Notes: generated by a model from the sequence alone, not told the origin. A stretch of 33,353 nt of DNA from Collinsella aerofaciens (GCF_015552075.1 NZ_JADNDZ010000016.1:1-33353), one strand, 5' to 3'; counted from the first letter of the stretch, positions 17,047 to 25,491 are shown. Translations and numbers: made by a program.

Positions 17047-18558
17047 CTACGCGACGGTGATGGCGACCTGGGCGTAGCGGGTGCAGGGGCGCTCGGCGCG
17101 GGTTTTAACGCTGAGGGTGAGCACGAAGCGGTCACCGGGCTGCGCGTCGGCGGGTACGGTGAACGTGGCGTTCGTCGCGCATTCCTGCCACAGCGACAGA
17201 TCTTGAGCGCCTGCATAGCGCGACGGCTCCACGGCGACATCCCAGTGCGCGTCGAAGCCCCTACCATCGGGGTCGACGATGGTCGCTGCAAGAGCAACGC
17301 GCTCGCCGGCCGCGGCGCTCATGTCGCCCGTGACCTCGGCAACATACGCCGGATGCGAGCAGTCCGCGGGCCCATGGGCGCACCACTGCGCACGAGCGGC
17401 GAAGTCTTCCTGATAGGCGCGCAGATGGGGATTAGGATTGCCATCGACGGGCGTGCCTATGGCTGCAAAGCCGGCAGGTGCGTCCGAGTCGGGATGCCCG
17501 TCGAGGAACATGCGGCCGAGCAACGTGTCAAAGTCGCGGTTATCGATGCCGCGCAGGCCAAGCGGCAGCAGCGGGATATAGGTCATTGAGTCGCCTTCGG
17601 CCATAAAGTCGCCGCGCTCAAACTGCATCGCAGGCATGCCCTCCAGGCCCCAGTCCAAGCGCGCATGCTTGCCAAACTGAAAGCGCTCGGGCTCGTTTTC
17701 GTACACCTTGCCATCGCCATAGAGCATATAGCGCGCCATAAGGGGACCGTTGCCCTGCGTGAGATTCTGTTCGGGCCAGGGAGCCTGGAACAGCGGCAGT
17801 GTATCGGGCTGAGCCATCTTGGCATCGACATAGCCGCCATACATATAGGGCACACACCAAAAGATGAGATCGGGGAAGAGCTCATGCCCATGGTCGAGCC
17901 AAGAATTGTCCTGCCCCACGCCATCGGCAACGCCCATCACGCGCACCTTCTGATAGACACGCTGCTGCACAGAAGGCCATTCGGGCGTATCACGATAGCG
18001 CTCAGCAATGCCCATGAGCGCACGAACAATGGTATTCATGCCGCCCCAGCTGAGCAGCCAAAGCGTACGCGGGTCATCATCCAAGATTGCCTGAGCAATC
18101 ACGCGCGAACCCTCAGTCTCCTCACGCACATCGCCCTCAAAGGCAACGTTGCCCACAAAGGTACGCTCAATCATCTGAGCCGGCGAAGGAAACGGCGGCT
18201 CACCGGCAGCGGCCGCATTAGCCTGCAGCTGAGGCCAAGCCTGGGCATATTCATTGCTCCAGAGGCTCTCGATCCAATGCTCAGGAAACGGTCGATACTC
18301 ACGAAGCTCCCCAGCCGTGGGATCAGGTTCATGGGGCACAACATTCCACTCATAAGAGCGACGCCCTTTAGTCCGCCAATGCGGATTCACCTCGCCGAGC
18401 GTATGGACGCCATCCCCAAGAAAGTGATACTGCGAAGCCGTATACACCACAGCCTGCACATCAAGCAAGTTAAGATACAGAGCCAAATGAACGAGCGAGT
18501 TCATATCATCGACTTCCATATCAGTAGTAACAATCACCCGAGTTAAATCGCGAGTCAT
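17047..18558 (-). CDS. DUF1593, nucleoside-hydrolase-like glycosidase
   Basis: A 503-residue protein of the DUF1593 family. The N-terminal domain has a nucleoside-hydrolase-like fold with the acidic cluster TTDMEVDD (Asp13, Glu15, Asp17, Asp18), expected to bind a metal and the sugar ring. A conserved WGGMNT motif lies near residue 170. The last 90 residues form an Ig-like beta domain (ERVALAATIVDPDGRGFDAHW). No signal peptide is seen, so action in the cytoplasm is likely. Family members occur in plant-polysaccharide loci, but the reaction is not settled. It lies downstream of the esterase on the minus strand, separated by 264 bp with a large hairpin. An alternative is a true nucleoside hydrolase; the context argues for a glycoside substrate. 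Confidence 0.85.
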   Translation of the reverse strand: MTRDLTRVIVTTDMEVDDMNSLVHLALYLNLLDVQAVVYTASQYHFLGDGVHTLGEVNPHWRTKGRRSYEWNVVPHEPDPTAGELREYRPFPEHWIESLWSNEYAQAWPQLQANAAAAGEPPFPSPAQMIERTFVGNVAFEGDVREETEGSRVIAQAILDDDPRTLWLLSWGGMNTIVRALMGIAERYRDTPEWPSVQQRVYQKVRVMGVADGVGQDNSWLDHGHELFPDLIFWCVPYMYGGYVDAKMAQPDTLPLFQAPWPEQNLTQGNGPLMARYMLYGDGKVYENEPERFQFGKHARLDWGLEGMPAMQFERGDFMAEGDSMTYIPLLPLGLRGIDNRDFDTLLGRMFLDGHPDSDAPAGFAAIGTPVDGNPNPHLRAYQEDFAARAQWCAHGPADCSHPAYVAEVTGDMSAAAGERVALAATIVDPDGRGFDAHWDVAVEPSRYAGAQDLSLWQECATNATFTVPADAQPGDRFVLTLSVKTRAERPCTRYAQVAITVA

Positions 18559-18687
18559 AAGAAAGCTCCAACCAAAATCATTTCAGCCAGTTACGCGCAA
18601 GGCAAGACGGGACCCACGTCCCCATCGCCGTCAACCCGGCGGCCCGCCGGAAGCGCTCACCCAGGGTCAACAGCAACGGAAACGCAG

Positions 18688-18810
18688 CGGGGCCGAGGGC
18701 TTACCTCTGAAAATATTCCGCAGGGGGCGGCCCGGTTGCACAGCGCGAAGCGCGTGGTGCAACCGGGCCGCATGCCCGAGGACATTTTCAGAGGTAAGCC
18801 CTCGGCCCCG
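18688..18810. repeat. Nested 123-bp inverted repeat between esterase and DUF1593
   Basis: The outer arms are a perfect 27-bp inverted repeat (18688-18714 and 18784-18810; it begins CGGGGCCGAGGGC). The inner arms GCGGCCCGGTTGCA (18727-18740) and TGCAACCGGGCCGC (18758-18771) add a perfect 14-bp stem. The tip holds GCGC-GAA-GCGC. The whole would fold as one cruciform or RNA hairpin just after the esterase stop codon. No ORF or transposase is inside. It may be a terminator-like or miniature mobile element. Confidence 0.9.
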
Positions 18811-18822
18811 TGATGGGATAGA

Positions 18823-20160
18823 TTACCTGTCGACCCTGGCCGACCACTCCCAGCAGCCCACCGGCTCGCCGTCGATGAGTACGTTGCCCCCGTCGAAGTC
18901 TTGATAACACAGGTCGTTGAATTGGTGGATCCACACGCCATGGTTGAACGTCTTCTTGGGCGAGCCGTCGGCCTCGCGGTAGCGCCCGGTCAGGTCCTCG
19001 ACATGGCTAAAGTACGTGAGGCGCACGTTGGCGCCGACAGCGCGCAGGCGAGCCGTGAGCGGCAGCACGGTCTCCTGCGGGATCACGAGCTCATCGCCCT
19101 TGGAGTGCGTAAACCACAGCGGCGTCTTGGCAAGGGCGGTCACGTCCTCGTCCGTGGCGTTGTACCACGGCGCGCAGCAGGGAAGGCCCGCCGCGAAGAA
19201 ATCGGGGTAGTCGGCGCACAGGCGCAGCGTCATAAAGCCGCCGTTGGAAAGGCCAGCGACCACGATACGGTCGGTGTCGATGCGGTCGGCATGCTCGGCG
19301 ACAAACTCGTCGATGAGCGCCTTAATGACGGGGGAGTAGATGCTCTGGTTGGAGTGGCCGAGCTGCTCAGTGCCGTTGTCCATCCAAAACGTGGGCGACT
19401 GCGGCACGAGAACCCAGGCAAAGCCGCCAAAGTAGCGTTGGATCTGCGCCTGGCTGATGGCCGTCACGCGGTTGCCGATATAAGCGCGCGTGGCGCCCTC
19501 GCCTTGCGTAGCGCCCTTGCCCTCGCCAGCGCCGTGCAGGTACACCACGAGCGGGGCCTTCTGGGGCACGACTGTCGTTTCGGGCGCGAAGGGGTTGAAG
19601 CAGGCGGAGTCCTCGGCCTTAAAGCTGGGCTCAAAGAAGCCGTACTCGAGCGCGATGCCGTTGACGGCGGTCTTTTGCGTGGCATTGCTCCAGCCCTTGA
19701 GCGCGGAACAGATGTCGCCGCGGCAGGTGTCAAAGACCAGGCCGCAGGTGGGGTCATCGCCGTCGTTGCCGGGAAGGGCCTCGAGCTGCACGATGCGCAG
19801 CTGGTTATCGAGCAAGCGCGAGCCCATCACGCTGCCCTCGATCTTCTTGGTCAGGCGCTGCTCGGCGATCTCGAGCGCCACATGGGTGCCAAAGGCGAGC
19901 TTGCGTCCGCACTCATCGCACGGATAAGCGGCAAGTACCTCGACATAGCCTACGGAAGGTGCGGCGTGGTCGGCGCCGCGCTCTTTGCGCATGAGGACCT
20001 CGCCCGTGCGCTCGTGGCGCTCTACATATATATGGAAGGTGCGCGCATCGATATCGTTGGCGCGAACGGTGCACGGCAGGTCGAGCACGACTTTGCTGAT
20101 CCAGGGGCCAAAGTCTCCCAGCGTGGTGACGGTTGCGTAGGCGCACGATTTGAGTTCCAT
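18823..20160 (-). CDS. Alpha/beta-hydrolase esterase, two-domain
   Basis: A 445-residue hydrolase. The N-terminal part (1-190) is a beta-rich accessory domain with a Cys pair (CDEC, 81-84). The catalytic alpha/beta domain follows, with LVVYLHGAGEGKG (204-216) as the oxyanion region, Ser305 in GLSNGG, Asp356 in SKGDELV and His407 in FNHGVW. This resembles S9/PHB-depolymerase-like esterases found in glycan loci. No signal peptide is seen. GAGGAGGCAG precedes the start. It is the first gene of the minus-strand arm and diverges from the PTS/DUF4038 operon across a region full of GTAAAC boxes, so joint control is likely. The substrate could be an acyl-decorated glycoside; this is inferred. Confidence 0.85.
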   Translation of the reverse strand: MELKSCAYATVTTLGDFGPWISKVVLDLPCTVRANDIDARTFHIYVERHERTGEVLMRKERGADHAAPSVGYVEVLAAYPCDECGRKLAFGTHVALEIAEQRLTKKIEGSVMGSRLLDNQLRIVQLEALPGNDGDDPTCGLVFDTCRGDICSALKGWSNATQKTAVNGIALEYGFFEPSFKAEDSACFNPFAPETTVVPQKAPLVVYLHGAGEGKGATQGEGATRAYIGNRVTAISQAQIQRYFGGFAWVLVPQSPTFWMDNGTEQLGHSNQSIYSPVIKALIDEFVAEHADRIDTDRIVVAGLSNGGFMTLRLCADYPDFFAAGLPCCAPWYNATDEDVTALAKTPLWFTHSKGDELVIPQETVLPLTARLRAVGANVRLTYFSHVEDLTGRYREADGSPKKTFNHGVWIHQFNDLCYQDFDGGNVLIDGEPVGCWEWSARVDR

Positions 20161-20186
20161 GAGCTGCCTCCTCTGCGCCGCGAGTG

Positions 20187-20544
20187 GTAAACATCAGCGG
20201 CAATACAACTTAAACATGTTTAGTTTAATGCAGAGCTACAGAACAGGCAGATGAACTCGGTAAACGGTCAAAATGAACACTCAACAAATTACTAAACATT
20301 CGTTTATCACCATTTAGCAGGGCTTTTGTTGATGGGTCAACAAAGAATAGAGGTGTTTACCAAATTAAAAGACCACGTAAATAGGCATTTAGCAGCAGAG
20401 CGTCAAATAGACAATCCCTTACCGTGCAAGTACGTTCACCCCCGATTTCCTACCGTTCACCGGACTACAGACGGCAAAATTGCCACAAATTAGACGTTCC
20501 GTGTAAACTAAAGCCCGTAAACGTTCAGTAAACACATTGTTTAC
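20187..20544. promoter_or_regulatory. Cluster of GTAAAC/GTTTAC operator-like boxes
   Basis: Within the 490-bp divergent region (20161-20650), GTAAAC or its complement occurs at 20187, 20260, 20355, 20503, 20517, 20528 and 20539. TAAACATGTTTA (20211-20222) and TAAAC-ATTC-GTTTA (20293-20306) are palindromes. GTAAAC-ACATT-GTTTAC (20528-20544) is a perfect inverted pair. Related GTTCACC sites lie at 20434 and 20455, 21 bp apart. Several boxes are spaced about 11 bp, one helical turn. Together they look like a multi-site binding region for a regulator serving both transcripts; its gene is not in the window. TATAGT (20581-20586) is a possible -10 for the PTS operon. Confidence 0.6.
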
Positions 20545-20600
20545 GACAGCGTATCCAAGGGTTCGGTGGCCGTAAGGGGTTATAGTCGCCGAGCCAAAGG

Positions 20601-20630
20601 CGTGCCTACGCCCAAACGAGTAGGCACACG
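20601..20630 (+). promoter_or_regulatory. Leader hairpin of the second PTS operon
   Basis: TGCCTAC (20603-20609) pairs with GTAGGCA (20620-20626), with a few outer pairs. It ends about 8 bases before GGGGAGG (20638-20644), the ribosome site of the EIIBC gene. There is no T run, so it is not a terminator; it may protect the transcript end or influence translation. Confidence 0.4.
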
Positions 20631-20650
20631 ATGATATGGGGAGGGGTCCC

Positions 20651-22078
20651 ATGGCAGTAGATAACAAGCAGATTGCCACCGATGTCCTCGAGCTCGTGGG
20701 CGGTGCGGAGAATGTTTCCGTCGCCACCAACTGCATGACGCGTCTGCGTCTGACGCTCAAGGACAACAACAAGGCCGACGTGGAGAAGATCAAGAAGGTC
20801 AAGGGTGTTCTGGGTTGCCAGTTCGCCGGCAGCCAGCTCCAGGTCATCATCGGCCAGAACGTGCCCAAGGTGCTCGCCGAGTTCGTCGCCATGTCCGGCG
20901 TCAAGCAGGGTGCCGCGGTCGACGAGAACATCGATGCTCCCAAGGAGAAGTTCGAGCTCAAGAACCTGCCGAACATCATCCTCGACTATCTGTCGGGCTC
21001 CATGACCCAGCTGATCCCGCTGCTCATGGCCGGCGGTCTGTTCCGCACCATCGCTGCGGTCCTCGGTCCCACCATGCTCGGCGTTCTCTCTGACACCGAT
21101 CCGACCTACACGTTCCTCTACACCACCCTGTACGAGGCCACGTTCACCTTTATCCCCATCTACCTGGGCTATGCCGCCGCTAAGAAGCTCGGCGCCTCCC
21201 CGGTTCTGGGCATGCTCCTCGGCGGCGCCCTCATGGCCCCGTCCGTCGTGAGTGTCGCGACCCAGGATGGCGGCGGAATCATCTCCGTCTACGGCATTCA
21301 GATCGCCGCTGCCAACTATCAGCAGTCCGTCCTGCCGATTTTCCTTTCGGTGCCTGTCCTCTACTTCGTCGAGAAGTTCTTTAAGAAGGTCATGCCCGAC
21401 GTGCTCTCCACGGTCTTCACGCCGTTCTGCACCATGATCGTTACCATCCCCATCGCCTTCATCGTCCTCGCCCCGCTCGGCAACGAGATCGGCGGCCTCA
21501 TCGCTAACGCCCTCTTCGGTCTCGCTGACATGGGTGGCATCGGTATCCTGCTCGTCATGGCCGTCCTCGGCGCCTTCTGGCAGCTCTTCGTGGTCTGCGG
21601 TATGCACATGCCCGTCATCCTGCTCGCTCAGGTTCAGATCATCGCTGCCGGCTACGATCCCTTCGTCTTCGTTTCCACCAACTGCGCTATGGCCGCTGTC
21701 TGGGGCTGCGCCTTCGGTGCCTTCCTCAAGATGAAGAACCCCGACGAGAAGGGTCTTGCCCTGGGCTACGTCATCTCCGCCATCGCCGGCGGCGTCACCG
21801 AGCCCGCACTCTTCGGTATCCTCATGCGCTTCCGTCGCACCATGTTCGGTATGTTCATCGGCGGTGCCATCGGCGCTGTGTTCTCCGGCCTCATGGGCGT
21901 TACCTATTACCTCGCTGGCGGTGCCTCCAACTTCCTGGTCTTCACCAACTACCTGCAGGGTGGCCAGATGAACACCGTCTGGGCTATCGTCGGTATGGCA
22001 ATCTCCTTTGTCATCGCCGCTGCCGTCGTCTTTGCCTGCGGCTTCTCCAAGGAGGAACTCGCCGAGATGGAGGCCTAA
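20651..22078 (+). CDS. PTS beta-glucoside-type transporter, EIIBC subunit
   Basis: A 475-residue sugar permease with a fused EIIB domain (1-90, phospho-Cys28 in NCMTRLRL) and an EIIC membrane domain carrying the GVTEP motif. It is a relative of the protein at 1780 but clearly diverged and much richer in GC. It also lacks an EIIA domain. GGGGAGG (20638-20644) fits ATG 20651; the in-frame ATG at 20636 has no such site before it. It is followed by a terminator and then a DUF4038 glycosidase gene, and diverges from an esterase and a DUF1593 gene. The substrate is unknown; the neighbours suggest a plant-derived or decorated glycoside rather than a simple beta-glucoside. Confidence 0.92.
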   Translation: MAVDNKQIATDVLELVGGAENVSVATNCMTRLRLTLKDNNKADVEKIKKVKGVLGCQFAGSQLQVIIGQNVPKVLAEFVAMSGVKQGAAVDENIDAPKEKFELKNLPNIILDYLSGSMTQLIPLLMAGGLFRTIAAVLGPTMLGVLSDTDPTYTFLYTTLYEATFTFIPIYLGYAAAKKLGASPVLGMLLGGALMAPSVVSVATQDGGGIISVYGIQIAAANYQQSVLPIFLSVPVLYFVEKFFKKVMPDVLSTVFTPFCTMIVTIPIAFIVLAPLGNEIGGLIANALFGLADMGGIGILLVMAVLGAFWQLFVVCGMHMPVILLAQVQIIAAGYDPFVFVSTNCAMAAVWGCAFGAFLKMKNPDEKGLALGYVISAIAGGVTEPALFGILMRFRRTMFGMFIGGAIGAVFSGLMGVTYYLAGGASNFLVFTNYLQGGQMNTVWAIVGMAISFVIAAAVVFACGFSKEELAEMEA

Positions 22079-22119
22079 GGCCAAACCGTTCGGTCACATA
22101 TGACCTCACCTACACGACA

Positions 22120-22156
22120 GGGCCCCGTCAGGCGTAAGCCCGGCGGGGCCCTTCTT
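22120..22156 (+). terminator. Terminator after the second EIIBC gene
   Basis: GGGCCCCG (22120-22127) pairs with CGGGGCCC (22144-22151), with an inner GGC-GTAA-GCC, followed by TTCTT. The T run is weak, so partial read-through into the DUF4038 gene is likely. Confidence 0.65.
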
Positions 22157-22195
22157 GCAAGGTAGACTGATGGGGCGGACGGGATTCGCCCGCGA

Positions 22196-22262
22196 GGGTT
22201 TGCCAAGCGGCAGGGGCTTTCGCACGGGGTTACCGCGAAAGCCCCCGGCGGTTCGCAAATCC
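22196..22262 (+). promoter_or_regulatory. Long hairpin ahead of the DUF4038 gene
   Basis: Arms 22196-22223 and 22235-22262 match at 23 of 28 positions. The inner 11 bp, GGGGCTTTCGC with GCGAAAGCCCC, are perfect. The hairpin ends about 11 bases before the ribosome site at 22274. It lies between two genes of one operon and could be a stability or processing element, or a repeat remnant. Confidence 0.5.
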
Positions 22263-22286
22263 TTTATCAAACGAAAGGACATGCAG

Positions 22287-23600
22287 ATGAGTTTGGGAAA
22301 GCTGACCGTCAACGGTCGCCAGGACGGCTTTTTGTGCGAGGGCAAACCGTTCTTCTGGTTTGCCGATACGTGCTGGAGCGCATTTACGAGCATTGCCGAG
22401 GATGACTGGGACTACTACCTGACCCGCCGTGCCGAGCAGGGCATGAATGTGCTGCAGATCAACACGCTGCCGCAGTGGGACCGCTGCTGCCCCGACCTGG
22501 GCATTTGGCCCTATGCCAGCGAGGACGGCGTGCACTTTGATTGGTCCCGTCCCAACCAGGCATATTGGGACCGCGCCGCCGCCATGTGCCGTGCTGCCGT
22601 CGAGCACGGCATCCGTCCGGCGCTCGTGCTTATGTGGTGCAACTACGTGCCCGGTACCTGGGGTGCCAAGATCGCCGAGCGTTGCGGCGCCGAGGTTATG
22701 CCGCGTGAGGAGGTCCGTGCCCACGTTGCCCGCGTCGTCGAGAACCTGGGCGAGTTCAACCCCGTCTACGTGGTGACGGGCGATACCGACTTTGCCGGCG
22801 ACGAGGCGATCGCCTATTACGAGGACGCGCTCGACGAGGTCGTCAAGCGCGCGCCCGAGGCGCTGCGCACCATGCATATCAACCGCGCCAATCGCACCAT
22901 TCCGGCGCAGTATCTGGACCGTCTGGACTTTTATATGTTCCAGCCCGGCCACAACTACGAGGGCCAGCCCGAGGCATGGCGTCTGCCGCAGGACTTTATC
23001 GCCAACTACCCTAAAAAGCCGATGGTCAACTCTGAGCCTTGTTACGAGCAGATGGGTGCGTCGCGCAATGTGTACTGGCGCTTCACCGCGCAGGATTGCC
23101 GCGCGAGCGTATGGTCGTCGATTCTTGCCGGCGCCAGTGCCGGCGTAACTTACGGCGCACACGGCGTTTGGAACTGGCAGACATCGCGCAGCCAAGGCTC
23201 GGTGCTGGGCGAGGGCTTCGACATGCCGTTCCGCTGGCAAGAGTGCCTGCAGTTTGCGGGCGTGTGGGACTTTGGCGCGATTGAGCATGTGCTTGCCGGC
23301 CTGGGTGCCACGGCTGCCGACGACGCGCTTGCCGTGGTTCCGGCGCAGGAGCTCCTCGATGACGCGCGCGAGGCCATTCGTGTGGCGCGCGTTGGCGATC
23401 GCGTCGTCACGTACCTGCCGCGCACCACGGCGCTCAAGTTTAAGCTCGACGGCGCGCGCGGCTGGACGGCGACGGTCCTCGACATGGAGGACAAGCGCAT
23501 CGCCAAGCTGCCCGTCCGCGATAACGGTGACGGCACCGTGCGCGTGGCTCAGCATCCCTTTGAGCACGACGCTCTGGTGATCCTGACGCCCGAGCACTAA
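22287..23600 (+). CDS. DUF4038 (apiosidase-like, GH140-type) glycosidase
   Basis: A 437-residue protein with the DUF4038 TIM-barrel signature at the start (FLCEGKPFFWFADTCWSAF, 15-33). Likely catalytic acids lie in VVTGDTDF and in MVNSEPCYE, matching the positions used by GH140 apiosidases. A small C-terminal beta domain (about 355-437, DUF5060/DUF5605-like) follows. No signal peptide is seen, so it probably works on imported material. AAAGGA (22274-22279) is 7 bases before ATG 22287; the ATG at 22281 is too close, and the long upstream reading frame from 22155 crosses a hairpin. It follows the EIIBC gene and probably shares its transcript. Apiose-containing glycosides are a plausible substrate but not proven. 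Confidence 0.85.
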   Translation: MSLGKLTVNGRQDGFLCEGKPFFWFADTCWSAFTSIAEDDWDYYLTRRAEQGMNVLQINTLPQWDRCCPDLGIWPYASEDGVHFDWSRPNQAYWDRAAAMCRAAVEHGIRPALVLMWCNYVPGTWGAKIAERCGAEVMPREEVRAHVARVVENLGEFNPVYVVTGDTDFAGDEAIAYYEDALDEVVKRAPEALRTMHINRANRTIPAQYLDRLDFYMFQPGHNYEGQPEAWRLPQDFIANYPKKPMVNSEPCYEQMGASRNVYWRFTAQDCRASVWSSILAGASAGVTYGAHGVWNWQTSRSQGSVLGEGFDMPFRWQECLQFAGVWDFGAIEHVLAGLGATAADDALAVVPAQELLDDAREAIRVARVGDRVVTYLPRTTALKFKLDGARGWTATVLDMEDKRIAKLPVRDNGDGTVRVAQHPFEHDALVILTPEH

Positions 23601-23668
23601 CACCCGAGCTCCAACACTTCCGATCCCTCCATCCCCTTCTCCATCGCACGCAACCCAGTCCCTCAATA

Positions 23669-23735
23669 AGTTGCGGTGAAATAGTTCCTAAAAAGCACCC
23701 CCAGCCGGACAAACAGGAACTATTCCACCGCAACT
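23669..23735. repeat. Palindromic repeat family B, copy 2
   Basis: AGTTGCGGTGAAATAGTTCC (plus one T, 23669-23689) pairs with the arm at 23715-23735, which starts AGGAACTATTCCACC, with one A-C mismatch at the same place as in copy 1. It lies in the 342-bp gap after the DUF4038 gene. Confidence 0.85.
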
Positions 23736-23763
23736 GAGCGTGCGATCGGAGAAGGGCTCCTTT

Positions 23764-23830
23764 AGTTGCGGTGAAATACGGTCTAAATCCAGCCTTTTTG
23801 GCTGTAAACAGTCCGTATTCCACCGCAACT
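23764..23830. repeat. Palindromic repeat family B, copy 3 (variant arms)
   Basis: AGTTGCGGTGAAATACGG (23764-23781) pairs with CCGTATTCCACCGCAACT (23813-23830). The outer arm is the same as in other copies, but TAGTTCC has become TACGG on one side and the matching change is seen on the other. The loop has its own AGCC-TTTTT-GGCT stem. Between this copy and 23943, TATTAAAAT (23900-23908) is a possible promoter part for the LuxR gene. Confidence 0.85.
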
Positions 23831-23942
23831 TGTGTTGAGGGCGGTTGAGGGCAATTGCGTAACACTTCGGCTATTGCGTGGGTAGTAAGACCCGTTCTCT
23901 ATTAAAATGGTTTTCCGGACATCTAAGCGGGTGGGGGTTACC

Positions 23943-25487
23943 ATGAGGGACCTGGGAGACACAACCGCATATTTGCGCCGGGGCATACGGGAGATTCTGT
24001 GCCTGGCGCTTTTCTTTTTCACGTTTTTGGCCGGCGAGTACCTCTTTGACGTGCGCGTGGCCGAGTTTGTGCCGGCGAACGAGGTCGTTATCTACGAGAG
24101 CATCGTCGTCGGCGCGAGCGTGATCGGCTATTTTGTGCGTCCTCTCCTGTACTATCGCCGTCCCCAGACAATCGATGCAACGAGCGATATGACGGGCGTG
24201 CTGCTGGTGTCGGCATTGCTGCTGCTGATTATGGCGGCGCAGTTTCAGGTTGTGATTGCGGGCGGTCTGGTGGCGTGCTGCGCCCTGGGCTACTGCGGAT
24301 CGACCGCTCATGCCAATCTGGCGCGGCGTTTTGCGCAGACGCCTTGTCTGGCACGTGCCGTGGCGGTTTCTTATGCTGCGGGCATTTTGGTACAGGTGCT
24401 CAACCATATGGTGATGCCTGCGGGCATTCCTCAACAGTTTGTCCTTATTGCCTGTGCGATTGCGCTGGTTGGGCTGCTTCACGGTACCCGCCGAGCTAAA
24501 TTACGCGATGAGTCCGCGCCCGAGTTCGAAGCCGAGATTGCCGAGCTATCGGTCGATGCGTCGGAGCATGGCGCCAAGTGGCGCGATAATCCCGAGGCAA
24601 AGGCGGCCTTCCAGGGTGCCGTAGTGCGCTTGACGGTGGCGACCGCCTGCCTCACCGGCGTATTCGCGGCTCTCAATGCCGGTCTTACGACCTCGCATGC
24701 CGCCGGCGCTATCGATCTGGGTGACTGGCCGCGCTTGCTGCTGGTTGTGAGTGCGCTTGCTGCCGGCGCCCTGTATGACCTGCGCGGACGCTCGTATATG
24801 AATATCATCATGACGTGCGCCGCCATGCTGTCCACGCTCTCGTTCTTTGTGCTTATCACCGATGGCAACGGCGGCAATGCGCTCGCCGCCACGATTATCT
24901 TTTACCTGGGCACGGGCTTTTTCGTGGTGTTCTTCACCGCGAAGTTCTCCGCGATTTCGATGTATGCCCGCTGGTCGTATCTGTGGCCGTGCATGGGCCG
25001 CGTCATCAACAACATTTGCTCAATGCTTGTGACGGCTCCGGCGGTGGCGATCATCTCGAGCCAAAACGTGCTGATGGCGGTGGGTGTCGTACTCGTGCTG
25101 TTTGTCGGCATTGCGATCTCGCTGTTGGGGCAGTTTGGACAAGGCGTTGAGGACGAAGCGGGTCACAGGGGACTGGCGTTTGCCACCGACGATCTTGGCG
25201 TGAGCCGTGCGCCCGATCAGGTCGACACGGTGTCCCTGGAGACACCGGAGCTTTCGTTTGACGATCGACTCGACGGTTTTGTAGCCGCCTTTGGACTTAC
25301 CAAGCGCGAGCGCGATGTACTGGAGGCGCTGGTCGTATCGGACGACAGCGTGCAGGACGTTGCGGCAGCGCTCTTCCTTTCGCGTTCTACGCTCTACCGC
25401 CATATCGCCTCGATCAACAAAAAGACCGGTGCCGCCTCGCGCGTGGCCCTCATCAATTTCTTCTGGTCCTGGACACCCCAAGACTAG
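23943..25487 (+). CDS. Membrane-embedded LuxR-type transcriptional regulator
   Basis: A protein of about 514 residues with roughly 12 membrane spans in the first 420 residues (for example CLALFFFTFLAGEYLF, GVLLVSALLLLIMAAQF, ATIIFYLGTGFFVVFF) and a C-terminal LuxR helix-turn-helix (452-514, LTKRERDVLEAL then LSRSTLYRHIASINKKTG). Such proteins are expanded in Coriobacteriia and are thought to couple a membrane signal to DNA binding without phosphorelay; the ligands are unknown. GGGTGGGGG (23930-23938) precedes ATG 23943. The earlier ATG at 23907 lies in an AT-rich promoter-like stretch and is rejected. It is followed by a family A repeat and then the small-protein/zinc-ribbon/lipoprotein cluster, which it may control. 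Confidence 0.85.
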   Translation: MRDLGDTTAYLRRGIREILCLALFFFTFLAGEYLFDVRVAEFVPANEVVIYESIVVGASVIGYFVRPLLYYRRPQTIDATSDMTGVLLVSALLLLIMAAQFQVVIAGGLVACCALGYCGSTAHANLARRFAQTPCLARAVAVSYAAGILVQVLNHMVMPAGIPQQFVLIACAIALVGLLHGTRRAKLRDESAPEFEAEIAELSVDASEHGAKWRDNPEAKAAFQGAVVRLTVATACLTGVFAALNAGLTTSHAAGAIDLGDWPRLLLVVSALAAGALYDLRGRSYMNIIMTCAAMLSTLSFFVLITDGNGGNALAATIIFYLGTGFFVVFFTAKFSAISMYARWSYLWPCMGRVINNICSMLVTAPAVAIISSQNVLMAVGVVLVLFVGIAISLLGQFGQGVEDEAGHRGLAFATDDLGVSRAPDQVDTVSLETPELSFDDRLDGFVAAFGLTKRERDVLEALVVSDDSVQDVAAALFLSRSTLYRHIASINKKTGAASRVALINFFWSWTPQD

Positions 25488-25491
25488 CCAA

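Noticed and set aside
18688-18810. Insertion sequence ends
   Set aside because: No transposase frame fits between the arms and no flanking target duplication was found by eye.
23907-23942. Upstream start of the membrane LuxR gene
   Set aside because: It overlaps an AT-rich promoter-like stretch and has no ribosome site; 23943 has GGGTGGGGG.
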